A DNA stretch of 64,000 nt. Origin: Pannonibacter indicus. Its GTDB lineage: Bacteria; Pseudomonadota; Alphaproteobacteria; Rhizobiales; Stappiaceae. Positions within the stretch are counted from its first letter, which is position 1. Each line of letters starts with the position of its first letter. The position numbers were made by a program, and so were the translations under genes. Positions 35,701 through 44,315 of this stretch are shown here, piece after piece. The notes beneath the pieces were generated by a model, which worked only from the letters and a program-made list of their open reading frames with translations, did not search any database and was not told where the DNA came from. The DNA lies in the NCBI RefSeq assembly GCF_001418225.1, contig NZ_LIPT01000012.1, positions 51,700 through 115,699 of the forward strand, in the 5' to 3' direction.

Positions 35701-35882
35701 GAATTTTTACGGGATGATACTTATTTCTGCGCAAATACTGTGCAAGCCGCAGATTTGCCCAATGCCGCGCCGGGGCGCGGCCTGCATCCGGGCTGATGCT
35801 CATGCGAAACTGTAACCTTTGCTGCGGAACTCGTGATAAGGCAGATTCAAACAAAAAAGACCGGCGGGGAGACTGCAGGCTG

Positions 35883-36329
35883 ATGACAGCATCCGGAAAT
35901 GACAAGGCCAGTGAGAAGGCCTATGTGCTGGACGAACAGGCAGGTTTTCTGCTGCGCCTTGCCTATCAGCGGCATATTTCGATTTTCACGGAGCGGATGA
36001 CCGGCGGGCTGACACCGACACAGTTTTCCACCCTGTTCCGCCTGCGCGAGGTGCGCGGGCCGGTGTCGCAGAATGCGCTGGGGCGGCTGGCGGGCATGGA
36101 TGCGGCGACGACGAAGGGGGTCGTCACGCGGCTGATCGCGCGCGGGCTGATCCGGCTGGAAAAGGACGGCGAGGACAAGCGCCGCCATCTTCTTTCCACC
36201 ACGCAGGCAGGCCGCGATCTGCTGGACGAGATTGTGCCGCAGATGCGCGCCATCACAGAGGCAACGCTTGCGCCTCTATCGCCGGAGGAACAGGCAACCT
36301 TCCTTGCCTTGCTGAAGCGGCTGATTTAA
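35883..36329 (+). CDS. nicR: MarR-family regulator, NicR-like
   Basis: A 148-residue MarR-type winged-helix protein. The DNA-binding part is GPVSQNALGRLAGMDAATTKGVVTRLIARGLIRLEKD, with the wing EDKRRHLLSTTQAG. ATG 35883 follows GGGGAG; the upstream frame to 35,796 is less likely. In P. putida, NicR represses nic genes and responds to 6-hydroxynicotinate. Here the gene diverges from nicAB and probably binds the nearby palindrome. The symbol rests on family and context. Confidence 0.8.
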   Translation: MTASGNDKASEKAYVLDEQAGFLLRLAYQRHISIFTERMTGGLTPTQFSTLFRLREVRGPVSQNALGRLAGMDAATTKGVVTRLIARGLIRLEKDGEDKRRHLLSTTQAGRDLLDEIVPQMRAITEATLAPLSPEEQATFLALLKRLI

Positions 36330-36346
36330 TTATTCAATTGAATAAT
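36329..36346. promoter_or_regulatory. Perfect 18-bp palindrome upstream of the NicS-like gene
   Basis: ATTATTCAATTGAATAAT begins at the last base of the nicR stop codon. It matches 37554-37571, upstream of nicE, at 17 of 18 positions. The TetR-type regulator encoded between the two sites is the likely binder. Confidence 0.75.
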
Positions 36347-36419
36347 ATGAATGTATGAATCAGCAATCTTTTGCCCTGCGGCGGGGTAGTCTTTACCTGG
36401 GGTGGCCAGTCAGGCAGCG

Positions 36420-36630
36420 GTTGTTTCAAAGGCACGGCCTCTCCATTCCCCTCCCTCTTGAGGGGAGGGGAAACGAGAGGCTTCAGCCAGAGAAGGAAGG
36501 CTCTGAAACTGCTTACCTTTTCCAGCATCAAAGCAGCGCTTGCAGCCTCTTTTATACGATGTGTGAATCCGGTAGCCCTTGAGGGGAGGGGAGAGGGGTT
36601 GGAGCCTGACTGGCCTTTCAATGCAAACAC
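36420..36630. repeat. Intergenic mosaic repeat with a 72-bp duplicated module
   Basis: The gap between nicR and the TetR gene (36,330-36,673) contains cggcctctccattcccctcc with its inverted partner and GAGAGGC tail (36,436-36,490). A 72-base module follows (36,507-36,578), repeated at 54,056-54,127 with two differences; then cttgaggggaggggagaggg and ggagcctgactggcc. Frames through this region are open but do not look like coding sequence. Confidence 0.85.
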
Positions 36631-36673
36631 GGCCCTCCGGTTGGGGGCAGACACCAGACATGAGGAAATCCGC

Positions 36674-37405
36674 GTGGCGGAAACCAGCAAGACACCTGCG
36701 GCAGACGCGAAGGCGAAATCAGGCGCGGCTAAGCGGGCAAAGCCGCGCGGGCCGGGGCGTCCGGCGCGGGGCGGGCAGGCGGGTGCTGCGCCGGATCTGA
36801 AGGACCAGATCCTCGACCATGCGGAACTGGCCTTTGCCGAAGCGGGCTTTGAGGGCGCGAACCTGCGGGATATCGCGGCCCGCGCCGGGGTCAATCAGGG
36901 ACTGATCCGCTACTATTTCGGCTCCAAGGTGGATCTGTTCGATGAGTGTTTCCGCCGCCGGGGCGGGGTGCTGGCCGGGCACCGGCATGTCAATCTCGAC
37001 CGGCTGCTGGAGTTCAGCGAAACGCCCACGGTGGAGGATGTGGTCTTTGCCTATCTGAAGCCTCAATGGGACATGAAATATTCCGGGCCTAACGGTGCCG
37101 CTTTTGTCGCCATGCAGGCCCGGCTCCACGCCGAGCCGGAGGAACATGCGCTGCGCCTGCGCCGCGAGGTCTATGACGCCTCGGTCAAGCGCTACATCGC
37201 GGTTCTATCCCGCATCCTGCCGCATGTGCCGAAGGATATCATCAGCGTGCGCATGGCCTTCCTCGTCGGCGCCTATCTCTTCATGCTCAATGACCTGGGC
37301 CGCATCGGCGACCTGACGGAAGGCCACCTCACGGCCTTCGGCAAGGACGAGATGCTGGACCATCTCGTGCGCTTCCTTTCGGCGGGACTGCGCGCGCCGT
37401 TGTGA
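36674..37405 (+). CDS. nicS: TetR-family regulator, NicS-like
   Basis: A 243-residue protein. After a basic low-complexity N-terminus (residues 1-40, rich in Lys, Ala, Pro, Arg) comes a TetR helix-turn-helix: FEGANLRDIAARAGVNQGLIRYYFGSKVDLFDECF. The C-terminal domain is a typical ligand-binding bundle. GTG 36674 with GAGGAAA upstream is the probable start; the frame is open back to 36,371 through a repeat element. In P. putida a TetR protein, NicS, controls nicAB. Here the gene is flanked by two copies of an 18-bp palindrome. The name is inferred from context. Confidence 0.7.
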   Translation: MAETSKTPAADAKAKSGAAKRAKPRGPGRPARGGQAGAAPDLKDQILDHAELAFAEAGFEGANLRDIAARAGVNQGLIRYYFGSKVDLFDECFRRRGGVLAGHRHVNLDRLLEFSETPTVEDVVFAYLKPQWDMKYSGPNGAAFVAMQARLHAEPEEHALRLRREVYDASVKRYIAVLSRILPHVPKDIISVRMAFLVGAYLFMLNDLGRIGDLTEGHLTAFGKDEMLDHLVRFLSAGLRAPL

Positions 37406-37470
37406 TCGGGTGGGCCTCTCCCTCCCCTCAAGGGGGAGGGGGAATGAGGGGCCTTGCCACGGTGCAGGTG
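37405..37470. repeat. Intergenic mosaic repeat, copy before nicE
   Basis: GGGCCTCTCCCTCCCCTCAAGGGGGAGGGGGAATGAGGGGCC forms an inverted repeat directly after the TetR gene stop, in the position of a terminator. Confidence 0.85.
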
Positions 37471-37553
37471 CATCACAGCACTCTGGCTTTTTTCACCTCT
37501 GCTGAATGATGGTGCAGCGCGATATGGCGGCACGGTGAAAAAATGGGCTTGTT

Positions 37554-37571
37554 ATTATTCAAATGAATAAT
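37554..37571. promoter_or_regulatory. 18-bp palindrome upstream of nicE
   Basis: ATTATTCAAATGAATAAT, one base different from the perfect palindrome at 36329-36346. It ends 37 bases before the nicE start, a good place for a repressor to block the nicEDXF promoter. Confidence 0.75.
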
Positions 37572-37607
37572 TAACGTGGCTTCCAGTGAATGGAGGGAGC
37601 CACAGGC

Positions 37608-38357
37608 ATGAAGACCTACCGGATCGGGCAGATCGTCCCGAGCTCAAACGTGACGATGGAAACGGAGATCCCGGCGCTGCTGCGCATGCGCGAGCAGATT
37701 GCGCCGGAGCGGTTCACCTTCCACTCCTCCCGCATGCGCATGAAGCATGTGACCAAGGAAGAACTGGCGGCGATGGATGCGGACAGCGACCGTTGCGCGC
37801 TGGAGCTTTCCGATGCCCGCGTTGACGTGATGGGTTACGCCTGCCTCGTGGCGATCATGGCCATGGGCCTTGGCTATCACTGCCAGAGCCAGACCCGCCT
37901 GCATGGGGTGACGGCCGGGAACGGCAATCCCGCGCCGGTTGTCACCTCCGCCGGGGCGCTGGTTGAAGGCCTGCGGGCCATCGGCGCGAAGAAAATCGCG
38001 CTGGTCGCTCCCTACATGAAGCCGCTGACGGAGCTGGTCGTTGCCTATATCCGCAATGAAGGCATCGAGGTGAGCGACTGGCGGGCGCTGGAAATCCCGG
38101 ACAATCTGGCCGTTGCCGCCCATGACCCGATGAACCTTCCGGGCATCGTCAAGGGCATGAAGACCGATGACGTGGACGCGGTGGTTCTGTCCGCCTGCGT
38201 GCAGATGCCCTCGCTGCCGGCCGTGCCCATGGCGGAAGCCATCACCGGCAAGCCGGTGCTGACGGCGGCCATCGCCACCACATGGCAGATGCTGAAAGCG
38301 CTGGATCTCGGCACCCGCGTTCCCGGCGGCGGCAGGCTGCTGTCCGGCGCATATTGA
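37608..38357 (+). CDS. nicE: Maleate isomerase NicE
   Basis: A 249-residue Asp/Glu racemase-superfamily enzyme that isomerises maleate to fumarate, the last step of the pathway. The two catalytic Cys are Cys79 (VMGYACLVA) and Cys197 (VVLSACVQMPS), placed as in characterised NicE. MKTYRIGQIVPSSNVTMETE is the family N-terminus. ATG 37608 is preferred to the in-frame start at 37590, which lies in the GGAGGGAG ribosome site. It is the first gene of nicE-nicD-nicX. Confidence 0.94.
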   Translation: MKTYRIGQIVPSSNVTMETEIPALLRMREQIAPERFTFHSSRMRMKHVTKEELAAMDADSDRCALELSDARVDVMGYACLVAIMAMGLGYHCQSQTRLHGVTAGNGNPAPVVTSAGALVEGLRAIGAKKIALVAPYMKPLTELVVAYIRNEGIEVSDWRALEIPDNLAVAAHDPMNLPGIVKGMKTDDVDAVVLSACVQMPSLPAVPMAEAITGKPVLTAAIATTWQMLKALDLGTRVPGGGRLLSGAY

Positions 38358-38368
38358 GGGGGCGGGTG

Positions 38369-39151
38369 ATGGCACGCGGCTACAACGTTCACGCCAATGG
38401 CATCCGCCAGCATCTGGTGCATCACGCGGGCAACGGGCCTTCGCTCTTGCTCATTCCGGGCATCACCTCGCCGGCGGTGACCTGGGGCTTTGTCGCCGAA
38501 CGCCTCGCTGAGGCTTTCGACGTGCATGTGCTGGACGTGCGCGGCCGGGGCCTGAGTGAGGCTGGCGCGCTCGACTATTCGCTCGATGCCATGGCGGAAG
38601 ATGCCATTGCGGTGGCGGAGGCCGCCGGTCTCGGCAAGCCGGTGGTGCTGGGCCATTCCATGGGCGCCCGCACCGCCATCCGCGCTGCCCGCAAGGCGCC
38701 GGAAGCCTTCTCCGGCCTCGTGCTGGTGGATCCGCCGGTCTCCGGCCCCGGACGGCGGGCCTATCCTTCGGCCTGGAATTGGTATGAGGAGTCCATCCTC
38801 ATGGCGCAGAAGGGCTGTTCTGGCGAGGACATGCGCCGCTTCTGCCCCACCTGGACGGACGAGCAGAACGCGCTGCGGGCCGAGTGGCTGCACACCTGCC
38901 AGCTCGACGCCATCCGAACCGCCTATGACGGCTTCCACACGGATGACATTCACGCCGACCTGCCGCATCTGCGTCTTCCCATGCGCCTCGTGGTCGCGGG
39001 CGGGGCTGCGGTGATCGGCAAGGAAGATATCGCGGAGATCTGCCAGCTTTCGCCGGGCATCGAGGTGATGATCGTCGAAAAGGCCGGGCACATGATCCCC
39101 TGGGACGATCTGGAGGGCTTCCTCTCCGCCGTCATGGATTTCAAGCCTTGA
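38369..39151 (+). CDS. nicD: N-formylmaleamate deformylase NicD
   Basis: A 260-residue alpha/beta-hydrolase. Nucleophile Ser97 is in LGHSMGA, with Asp121 (LVLVDPP) and His241 (EKAGHMIPW) completing the triad; each is four residues before the corresponding residue of P. putida NicD. It converts N-formylmaleamate to maleamate and formate. ATG 38369 lies 11 bases after the nicE stop with GGGGGCGGG upstream; a longer frame would run into nicE. Confidence 0.94.
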   Translation: MARGYNVHANGIRQHLVHHAGNGPSLLLIPGITSPAVTWGFVAERLAEAFDVHVLDVRGRGLSEAGALDYSLDAMAEDAIAVAEAAGLGKPVVLGHSMGARTAIRAARKAPEAFSGLVLVDPPVSGPGRRAYPSAWNWYEESILMAQKGCSGEDMRRFCPTWTDEQNALRAEWLHTCQLDAIRTAYDGFHTDDIHADLPHLRLPMRLVVAGGAAVIGKEDIAEICQLSPGIEVMIVEKAGHMIPWDDLEGFLSAVMDFKP

Positions 39152-39181
39152 GCCCCAAGAGATAAAACGAGGACACAGCAC

Positions 39182-40213
39182 ATGGACCACGCCAGCTTTA
39201 CCGAGATCTGCCTGCATCAGCTGAAGATGTCGGGCGTGCATGAAGGCGAGAAGCTCATCGTCCTGACGCAGGGCAGCGACCGGCTTGATTATGCCGATGC
39301 CTTCATGGCCGCAGGCCAGCGTCTTGGCGCGCTGATGTATCACATGCGCCTGCCTGCCCCGCTGCCGATGAGCGGCTGGAACGTCGGCGTCACCGGCCTT
39401 GCCGCCATGCCCGACGCAGTGGAAGCGCTGAAGGCCTGTGACATGCTGATCGACTGCGTATTCCTGCTGTTCTCGCCCGAGCAGATGGCCATTCAGGCCG
39501 CCGGCACGCGCATTCTCACCGCCGTGGAGCCGCCGGAGCTGCTGGCGCGCATGCTGCCGACGAAGGAAATCCGCGAGAAGGTGGAGATCGCCGGGGAAAT
39601 GCTGGCCAGGGCGAAGGTCATGCGCATCACCTCGCCCCATGGCACGGATGTCACCTACAAGCTGAACACCTATCCCACGGTGACGGAATATGCCTGCACC
39701 GACGAGCCGGGCCGCTGGGACCACTGGCCCTCGGGCTTCGTTTTCACGGGCGGGGATGATGACGGTGTGGACGGGCAGATCGTGGTGGCGCCGGGCGACA
39801 TCCTGCTGCCGCAGAACATCTATGTGCGCGAGCCCATCATCTACACCATCGAAAAGGGTTTCGTGCGCGACATTCGCGGCGGCCTCGATGCGGAGCTGGT
39901 GAAGTCCTACATGGACGCCTTCAACGATCCGCGCGGCATGGGCATGAGTCATGTGGGCTGGGGCATGAACCCCCATGCCAGGTGGCACAACATGGTGCCC
40001 GGCGCCTTCCCCGGCGGCATGGGTATGGAGCCGCGCAGCTTCTACGGCAACGTCATGTTCTCCACCGGCCCGAACAACGAGCTGGGCGGACCGAACGACA
40101 CCGCCTGCCACCTCGACATCCCGATGCGCGGCTGCTCGCTGTTCCTCGATGACGAGCCGGTGGTGATCGATGGCGGCATCGTGGTGAAGGACATCCAGAT
40201 GGCGCGGGCCTGA
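39182..40213 (+). CDS. nicX: 2,5-dihydroxypyridine 5,6-dioxygenase NicX
   Basis: A 343-residue extradiol-type dioxygenase of its own fold (M29-peptidase-like). Fe(II) ligands are probably His265 (NPHARWHN), His310 and Asp312 (ACHLDIPMRG), matching the His-His-Asp set of P. putida NicX. It opens 2,5-dihydroxypyridine to N-formylmaleamate. The gene follows nicD by 30 bases. An intergenic mosaic repeat separates it from nicF. Confidence 0.94.
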   Translation: MDHASFTEICLHQLKMSGVHEGEKLIVLTQGSDRLDYADAFMAAGQRLGALMYHMRLPAPLPMSGWNVGVTGLAAMPDAVEALKACDMLIDCVFLLFSPEQMAIQAAGTRILTAVEPPELLARMLPTKEIREKVEIAGEMLARAKVMRITSPHGTDVTYKLNTYPTVTEYACTDEPGRWDHWPSGFVFTGGDDDGVDGQIVVAPGDILLPQNIYVREPIIYTIEKGFVRDIRGGLDAELVKSYMDAFNDPRGMGMSHVGWGMNPHARWHNMVPGAFPGGMGMEPRSFYGNVMFSTGPNNELGGPNDTACHLDIPMRGCSLFLDDEPVVIDGGIVVKDIQMARA

Positions 40214-40222
40214 CAGGGCACC

Positions 40223-40395
40223 AGCTCCTCTCCCCCTTGAGGGGGAGTTGCCCCCGGCATGGGGCAGAGGGGGGGGAAACGGACTGTCCGCTTGTGAGAG
40301 AGGTCCTGCTTTTTTGAAATGCTGCATACCCCCTCCGTCTGCTGCCGCAGACATCTCCCCTCAAGGGGGGGAGGGGGCTGCGGCAAGAGGAGAGG
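40223..40395. repeat. Long intergenic mosaic repeat between nicX and nicF
   Basis: The modules CTCTCCCCCTTGAGGGGGAG, GCAGAGGGGGGG, GGACTGTCCGCTTGTGAGAG, GACATCTCCCCTCAAGGGG and GGGGCTGCGGCAAGAGG occur in the same order as in the long unit at 24,630-24,794. It occupies most of the 232-base gap inside the nic operon. Confidence 0.9.
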
Positions 40396-40445
40396 CCGCG
40401 GTTTTTTGAGCGGCGGAAAACGTCCAGCCGAAGGGGGGCAAGGAC

Positions 40446-41084
40446 ATGACACAGCAGGAAGACACATATCGGGCTGCCGGGTTTGGCCAGCCGGTGCCGC
40501 GCGGCACGAGGCCTGCCGTTCTGGTGGTCGATTTCACCTATGGCTTCACCGACACCGCCTATCCGGCGGCGGCGGACATGAGCGCGCAGATCGCAGCCAC
40601 CCGGCGGCTGACGGATATCGCCCGTGCCAAGGGCTTTCCGGTCATCTACACCACGATTGCCTATCACCCCGGCGAGATCGCCCTGCTGCCCTGGCTGCGC
40701 AAGGCGGCCGGCATGGCGGCCCTTCTGGAAGGCAGCCGGCTGGTGGAGATTGACGCGGCAACGGGCATTCAGCCGCAGGACCCGGTGATCACCAAGAAGG
40801 GCGCTTCGGCCTTTCATGGCACGGGACTTGCTGGCCTGCTGACCGGGGCAGGCGCCGATACGCTGGTCGTCACCGGTGCCACAACATCGGGCTGCGTGCG
40901 CGCCTCCGTGGTGGATGCGGTGCAGAGCGGCTTCAACGTGCTGGTGCCGGCCGATTGCTGCGCCGACCGTGCGGCGGCCCCGCATGACGCCAACCTTTAT
41001 GACATGGGCCAGAAATATGCCGATGTGACCGATGCGGCGGACATTGAAAGCTGGCTCACCGGCCTTGCGCCTTCCGGGCGCTGA
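40446..41084 (+). CDS. nicF: Maleamate amidohydrolase NicF
   Basis: A 212-residue cysteine hydrolase of the isochorismatase family. Catalytic residues appear as Asp29 (LVVDFTYGF), Lys117 or Lys118 (VITKKGASAF) and Cys150 (TGATTSGCVRAS). It hydrolyses maleamate to maleate and ammonia. ATG 40446 has a GGGGGCAAGGAC ribosome site. A strong hairpin follows at 41099-41123 before the transporter genes. Confidence 0.94.
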   Translation: MTQQEDTYRAAGFGQPVPRGTRPAVLVVDFTYGFTDTAYPAAADMSAQIAATRRLTDIARAKGFPVIYTTIAYHPGEIALLPWLRKAAGMAALLEGSRLVEIDAATGIQPQDPVITKKGASAFHGTGLAGLLTGAGADTLVVTGATTSGCVRASVVDAVQSGFNVLVPADCCADRAAAPHDANLYDMGQKYADVTDAADIESWLTGLAPSGR

Positions 41085-41098
41085 GCCCGTCACCTGAT

Positions 41099-41123
41099 GT
41101 TCCCCGGCGGACGGCCGGGGAAC
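41099..41123. terminator. Strong hairpin after nicF
   Basis: GTTCCCCGGC-ggacg-GCCGGGGAAC has ten paired bases but no T-run after it. It could be a terminator of a Rho-assisted kind or a boundary protecting the upstream mRNA, separating nicF from the symporter genes. Confidence 0.55.
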
Positions 41124-41209
41124 GCGCGGGCGCCGTGCAACGCCCGTTCAAACCGCCGGAAACAAGGCGGATGAAAACAACCCACCAATCTCTAGAGGGA
41201 AGTCACCAC

Positions 41210-41392
41210 ATGTCGAAAGCTGCTCTGTACTTGATAGGCGTGGTCGTCCTCGCCTGCTACGCCATACCCTATACGCTGCTCACCAATGTGGCGGAATGGT
41301 ATGGCTCGTTCCTGTTCTGGTGCGTGGCGGGTATTGCCGTCATCGTCCTCAACATTCTGGCAACGTCCAGCTTCGAGGAGGACGAGGCATGA
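41210..41392 (+). CDS. Small membrane protein, partner of the symporter
   Basis: A 60-residue protein with two hydrophobic segments (YLIGVVVLACYAIPYTLL and SFLFWCVAGIAVIVLNILA) and an acidic C-terminus EEDEA. ATG 41210 with AGAGGGA upstream is chosen; the frame extends further upstream without support. Its stop overlaps the start of the sodium:solute symporter gene (ATGA), so the two are coupled. Small proteins of this kind accompany several SSS transporters and may be subunits; the function is inferred. Confidence 0.75.
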   Translation: MSKAALYLIGVVVLACYAIPYTLLTNVAEWYGSFLFWCVAGIAVIVLNILATSSFEEDEA

Positions 41393-42885
41393 GTGTGACC
41401 CTTGTCGTCTGGGGACTGGTGATCTACGTCCTCGCCTCCTTCGTGGTGGCCTATATCTCGCGTTCGGGCGGGTCTGCCAGCATGTCCGAATATTTCATCG
41501 GCGGGCGTTCCATGGGCGGCGTGCTGTCGGCGCTGAGCTACTCGGCCACCACCTATTCGGCCTTCATGATGATCGGCCTTGCCGGTCTCACCTTCAAGGG
41601 CGGCGTTGGCGCCCTCGGCTTCGAGATCATCTATTTCGCCGGTGTGTCGCTCGTCGCCATCTTCGGCCCGCGCTTCTGGGCGGTGGGCAAGAAATACGGC
41701 TTCGTCACGCCCTATGAGATGCTGGGCACGCGCTATGGCAGCCGCTGGGTGGCCGTGGCGGCCGGTCTCGTCAGCCTCGTGTTCCTCATCCCCTATTCGG
41801 CCGTTCAGCTGTCGGGCGTGGGCTACCTCCTGTCCGGCATGACCGGCGGTGGCATCCCCTTCCTGTGGGGCGTGGTCATTTCCACGGTGCTGGCCATCAT
41901 CTTCTCCTATGTGGCCGGCATCCGTTCGGTGATGTGGACGGACAGCCTGCAGGCGCTGATGATGATCGTCGCCTCGGTGCTGGTCTGCGGCCTGGTGCTG
42001 ATCGAGCTGGGTGGCTTCTCCGGCCTCTTCGGTGCCATTCAGGCCACCAAGCCGGAACTGCTGCAGGTGCCAGGACCGGGCCTGTTCAGCTTCACCACCT
42101 TCCTGGGGCTGACCATTCCGTGGTTCTTCTTCGCCATCTCCAACCCGCAGGTGAGCCAGCGCCTCTATATGCCGGCTTCCCTGAAGGCGCTGCGCCGCAT
42201 GCTGGTGATCTTCCTGTGCTTCGGCTTCGTCTATACGGTCGTGTCGGTGCTCTGGGGTTTCTCCGCCTTCGTCGCCTTCCCGGAGCTGGAAAAGGGTGAC
42301 CTTGCCACCTCCACCCTGCTGGCCTCGGATCTCGTGCCGCCGGTTCTGGGCGTCATGGTCATGGTCGGCATTCTGGCCGCTGCCGTCTCCACCATCGACT
42401 CGATCCTCCTCACCCTGTCGTCGGTCTTTGCCCGCGATGTGTGGAGCAACGTGACAGGCGGGGCGAGCGACGCGCGCCAGCTCTTCATCGGCAAGCTGAT
42501 CATCCCGTTCATCTCCATCGTCTCGCTGGTCTTTGCCGCGATGGAATTCTCGATGATCGCCATCCTGTCAGTCGCCGCCTCCGTCGGGCTGCTGGTCACG
42601 GTTCCGGCCATCATCGGCGCCTTCTTCTGGCGGCGCGGCACGGCGGCCGGCGCGCTGGTTTCCATCATCGGCGGCGTTGCCTTCGTGGTGTGGATGTACC
42701 TGACCGGCAACAAGCTCTTCGGCCTCAACGCCGGCGTGCTGGCCCTGCCGGTTTCGACGGCGCTGTTCATCGCCGTCAGCCTCGTCACAAAGCCCAACAT
42801 GAAGGCTGCTGACGAGTTCGTGGAGGCTTCCGTCTCCTACAGGAAGGGCAAGCTGCCGCAGGGCATGCCCGCCCCGGCGGAGTGA
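41389..42885 (+). CDS. Sodium:solute symporter (SSS family), probable nicotinate or related uptake
   Basis: A 498-residue membrane protein with 13 or so hydrophobic segments. SSS signatures include SMSEYFIGGRSMGGVLSALSYSATTYSAFMMIGL, YGFVTPYEMLGTRYGSRW and AAVSTIDSILLTLSSVFARD (sodium-site serines). It probably imports nicotinate or another pyridine acid, since it follows nicEDXF; P. putida uses an MFS protein, NicT, in this position. It overlaps the small membrane protein gene. A good terminator follows at 42911-42938. Confidence 0.88.
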   Translation: MSVTLVVWGLVIYVLASFVVAYISRSGGSASMSEYFIGGRSMGGVLSALSYSATTYSAFMMIGLAGLTFKGGVGALGFEIIYFAGVSLVAIFGPRFWAVGKKYGFVTPYEMLGTRYGSRWVAVAAGLVSLVFLIPYSAVQLSGVGYLLSGMTGGGIPFLWGVVISTVLAIIFSYVAGIRSVMWTDSLQALMMIVASVLVCGLVLIELGGFSGLFGAIQATKPELLQVPGPGLFSFTTFLGLTIPWFFFAISNPQVSQRLYMPASLKALRRMLVIFLCFGFVYTVVSVLWGFSAFVAFPELEKGDLATSTLLASDLVPPVLGVMVMVGILAAAVSTIDSILLTLSSVFARDVWSNVTGGASDARQLFIGKLIIPFISIVSLVFAAMEFSMIAILSVAASVGLLVTVPAIIGAFFWRRGTAAGALVSIIGGVAFVVWMYLTGNKLFGLNAGVLALPVSTALFIAVSLVTKPNMKAADEFVEASVSYRKGKLPQGMPAPAE

Positions 42886-42910
42886 TAGAACGGCCTCGCA
42901 ATGCAACAAG

Positions 42911-42938
42911 GGCGGCCCCGGCATCCGGAGCCGCCTTT
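42911..42938 (+). terminator. Terminator after the symporter gene
   Basis: GGCGGCCCCGG-cat-CCGGAGCCGCC followed by TTT: a stable GC stem 25 bases after the symporter stop. It separates the nic region from repABC. The gap 42,886-43,079 also contains the repA upstream region with AT-rich gttaacctaatatttc (42,989-43,004), a likely promoter. Confidence 0.75.
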
Positions 42939-43079
42939 GGTATTGCGCAAGCCGCAACCGCCCGGCGGAATTGGGCTTAAGCTTCCGTTAACCTAATATT
43001 TCTTGCAGAATCGGCGGGGCTGGGGCATTTCTGACGGTATTGAGGTCGCGCTCGAATGCGAAACCGTCAGGAGATCGAG

Positions 43080-44315
43080 ATGCTCGCAGGCGAGATGGAT
43101 AGCGCCAAGGACACAACCGCCAAGATCGGGGATTTCACCCAGCGGCTGTCGGACAAGCTCCAGTCCATGCGCGAGATGACCTATCCGCCGGAAGCGCGCA
43201 AGTCTTATGGCCGCACGTTTTCGACGCTGGATCTGGTGCGCCTGCTCGGCATTCCGGAAAGCACCTTGCGCGCCCTGACGCTGGACGGCAAGGGGCCGCA
43301 GCCGCTGCGCGCCGACAACAACCGGCGCATCTACACCATCGAACAGGTATGGGAGCTGCGCAAGTATCTGGCCGAACAGCGGCCGGACGATGCCTTGCGC
43401 CTGTTGCCGCACCGGCGGGCCGGCGAGCATCTGCAGGTCATCGCCTGCGCCAATTTCAAGGGCGGCTCGTCCAAGACCACAACCTCCGTGCATCTGGCCC
43501 ATTATCTGGCGCTGCAGGGCTACCGGGTGCTGTGCATTGACCTGGACCCGCAGGCCTCGCTGACCACCACCTTCGGCATCCAGCCGGACAGGGACCTGCG
43601 CTCCGGTGAGGACGAGAACGAGCGCACCGATACGGCCTATGACGCGCTGCGTTATGACAACAACCGGGTGCCGCTGAAGGACGTGATCCGCAAGACCTAT
43701 TTCCCCGGCATCGATCTGGTGCCGGGCAATCTGCGTCTGATGGACTTCGAATATGACACGCCGAACGCGCTGGTGAACCGCACCACGGATGAGCTCGGCC
43801 TGTTCTTCCAGCGCCTCGATGCGGCCATCCGCACGGTGGAGGACGATTATGATCTGGTCATCCTCGATACGCCGCCCTCGCTCGGCTATACGACGCTCGC
43901 CTCGCTCTATGCGGCAACGGGGCTGATCATCACCGTGCATCCGGCCATGCTGGATATTTCCTCCTGTGCGCAGTTCTTGAAGATGATTGCCGATGTGACG
44001 GCGACCCTTTCGGAAGGGGGCGCGCGGTTCGAGCATGATTTCGTCAAGTTCCTGATGACGCGGGTGAACCCGAACGACGCCCCGCAGAAGATCATGGCCG
44101 GCACCATGCGCAGCCTGTTCGGCAAGGATGTGCTGGTGGCCGAAGCCGTGGAATCCACCGCCGTGGCCTCGGCCGGCGTTGCCAAGAAGTCGCTCTATGA
44201 GGTCGAGCCCGGCGAAGTCGGGCGCGAGCCGCTGAAGCGCGCACTGGAAAGCGCCGATCAGGTGAACGGCGAAATTCTGGACCTGGTCAAGTCCGTATGG
44301 AGGCGGCAGGGATGA
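43080..44315 (+). CDS. repA: RepA, ParA-family partition ATPase of a repABC replicon
   Basis: A 411-residue protein. N-terminal region with an MerR-like DNA-binding helix-turn-helix (FSTLDLVRLLGIPESTLRALTL ... RRIYTIEQVWELRKYLAEQ), then the ParA ATPase with deviant Walker A FKGGSSKTTTS (residues 126-136), Walker A' CIDLDPQASLT and Walker B LVILDTPPSLGY. It segregates the replicon with RepB and autorepresses the operon. ATG 43080 has AGGAG six bases upstream; ATG 43056 is an alternative. The repB start overlaps its stop. Confidence 0.95.
   Translation: MLAGEMDSAKDTTAKIGDFTQRLSDKLQSMREMTYPPEARKSYGRTFSTLDLVRLLGIPESTLRALTLDGKGPQPLRADNNRRIYTIEQVWELRKYLAEQRPDDALRLLPHRRAGEHLQVIACANFKGGSSKTTTSVHLAHYLALQGYRVLCIDLDPQASLTTTFGIQPDRDLRSGEDENERTDTAYDALRYDNNRVPLKDVIRKTYFPGIDLVPGNLRLMDFEYDTPNALVNRTTDELGLFFQRLDAAIRTVEDDYDLVILDTPPSLGYTTLASLYAATGLIITVHPAMLDISSCAQFLKMIADVTATLSEGGARFEHDFVKFLMTRVNPNDAPQKIMAGTMRSLFGKDVLVAEAVESTAVASAGVAKKSLYEVEPGEVGREPLKRALESADQVNGEILDLVKSVWRRQG

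Noticed and set aside
36371..36673. N-terminal extension of the NicS-like regulator
   Set aside because: The extra 100 codons translate an intergenic mosaic repeat that also occurs at other loci. GTG 36674 with GAGGAAA upstream gives a normal TetR start.
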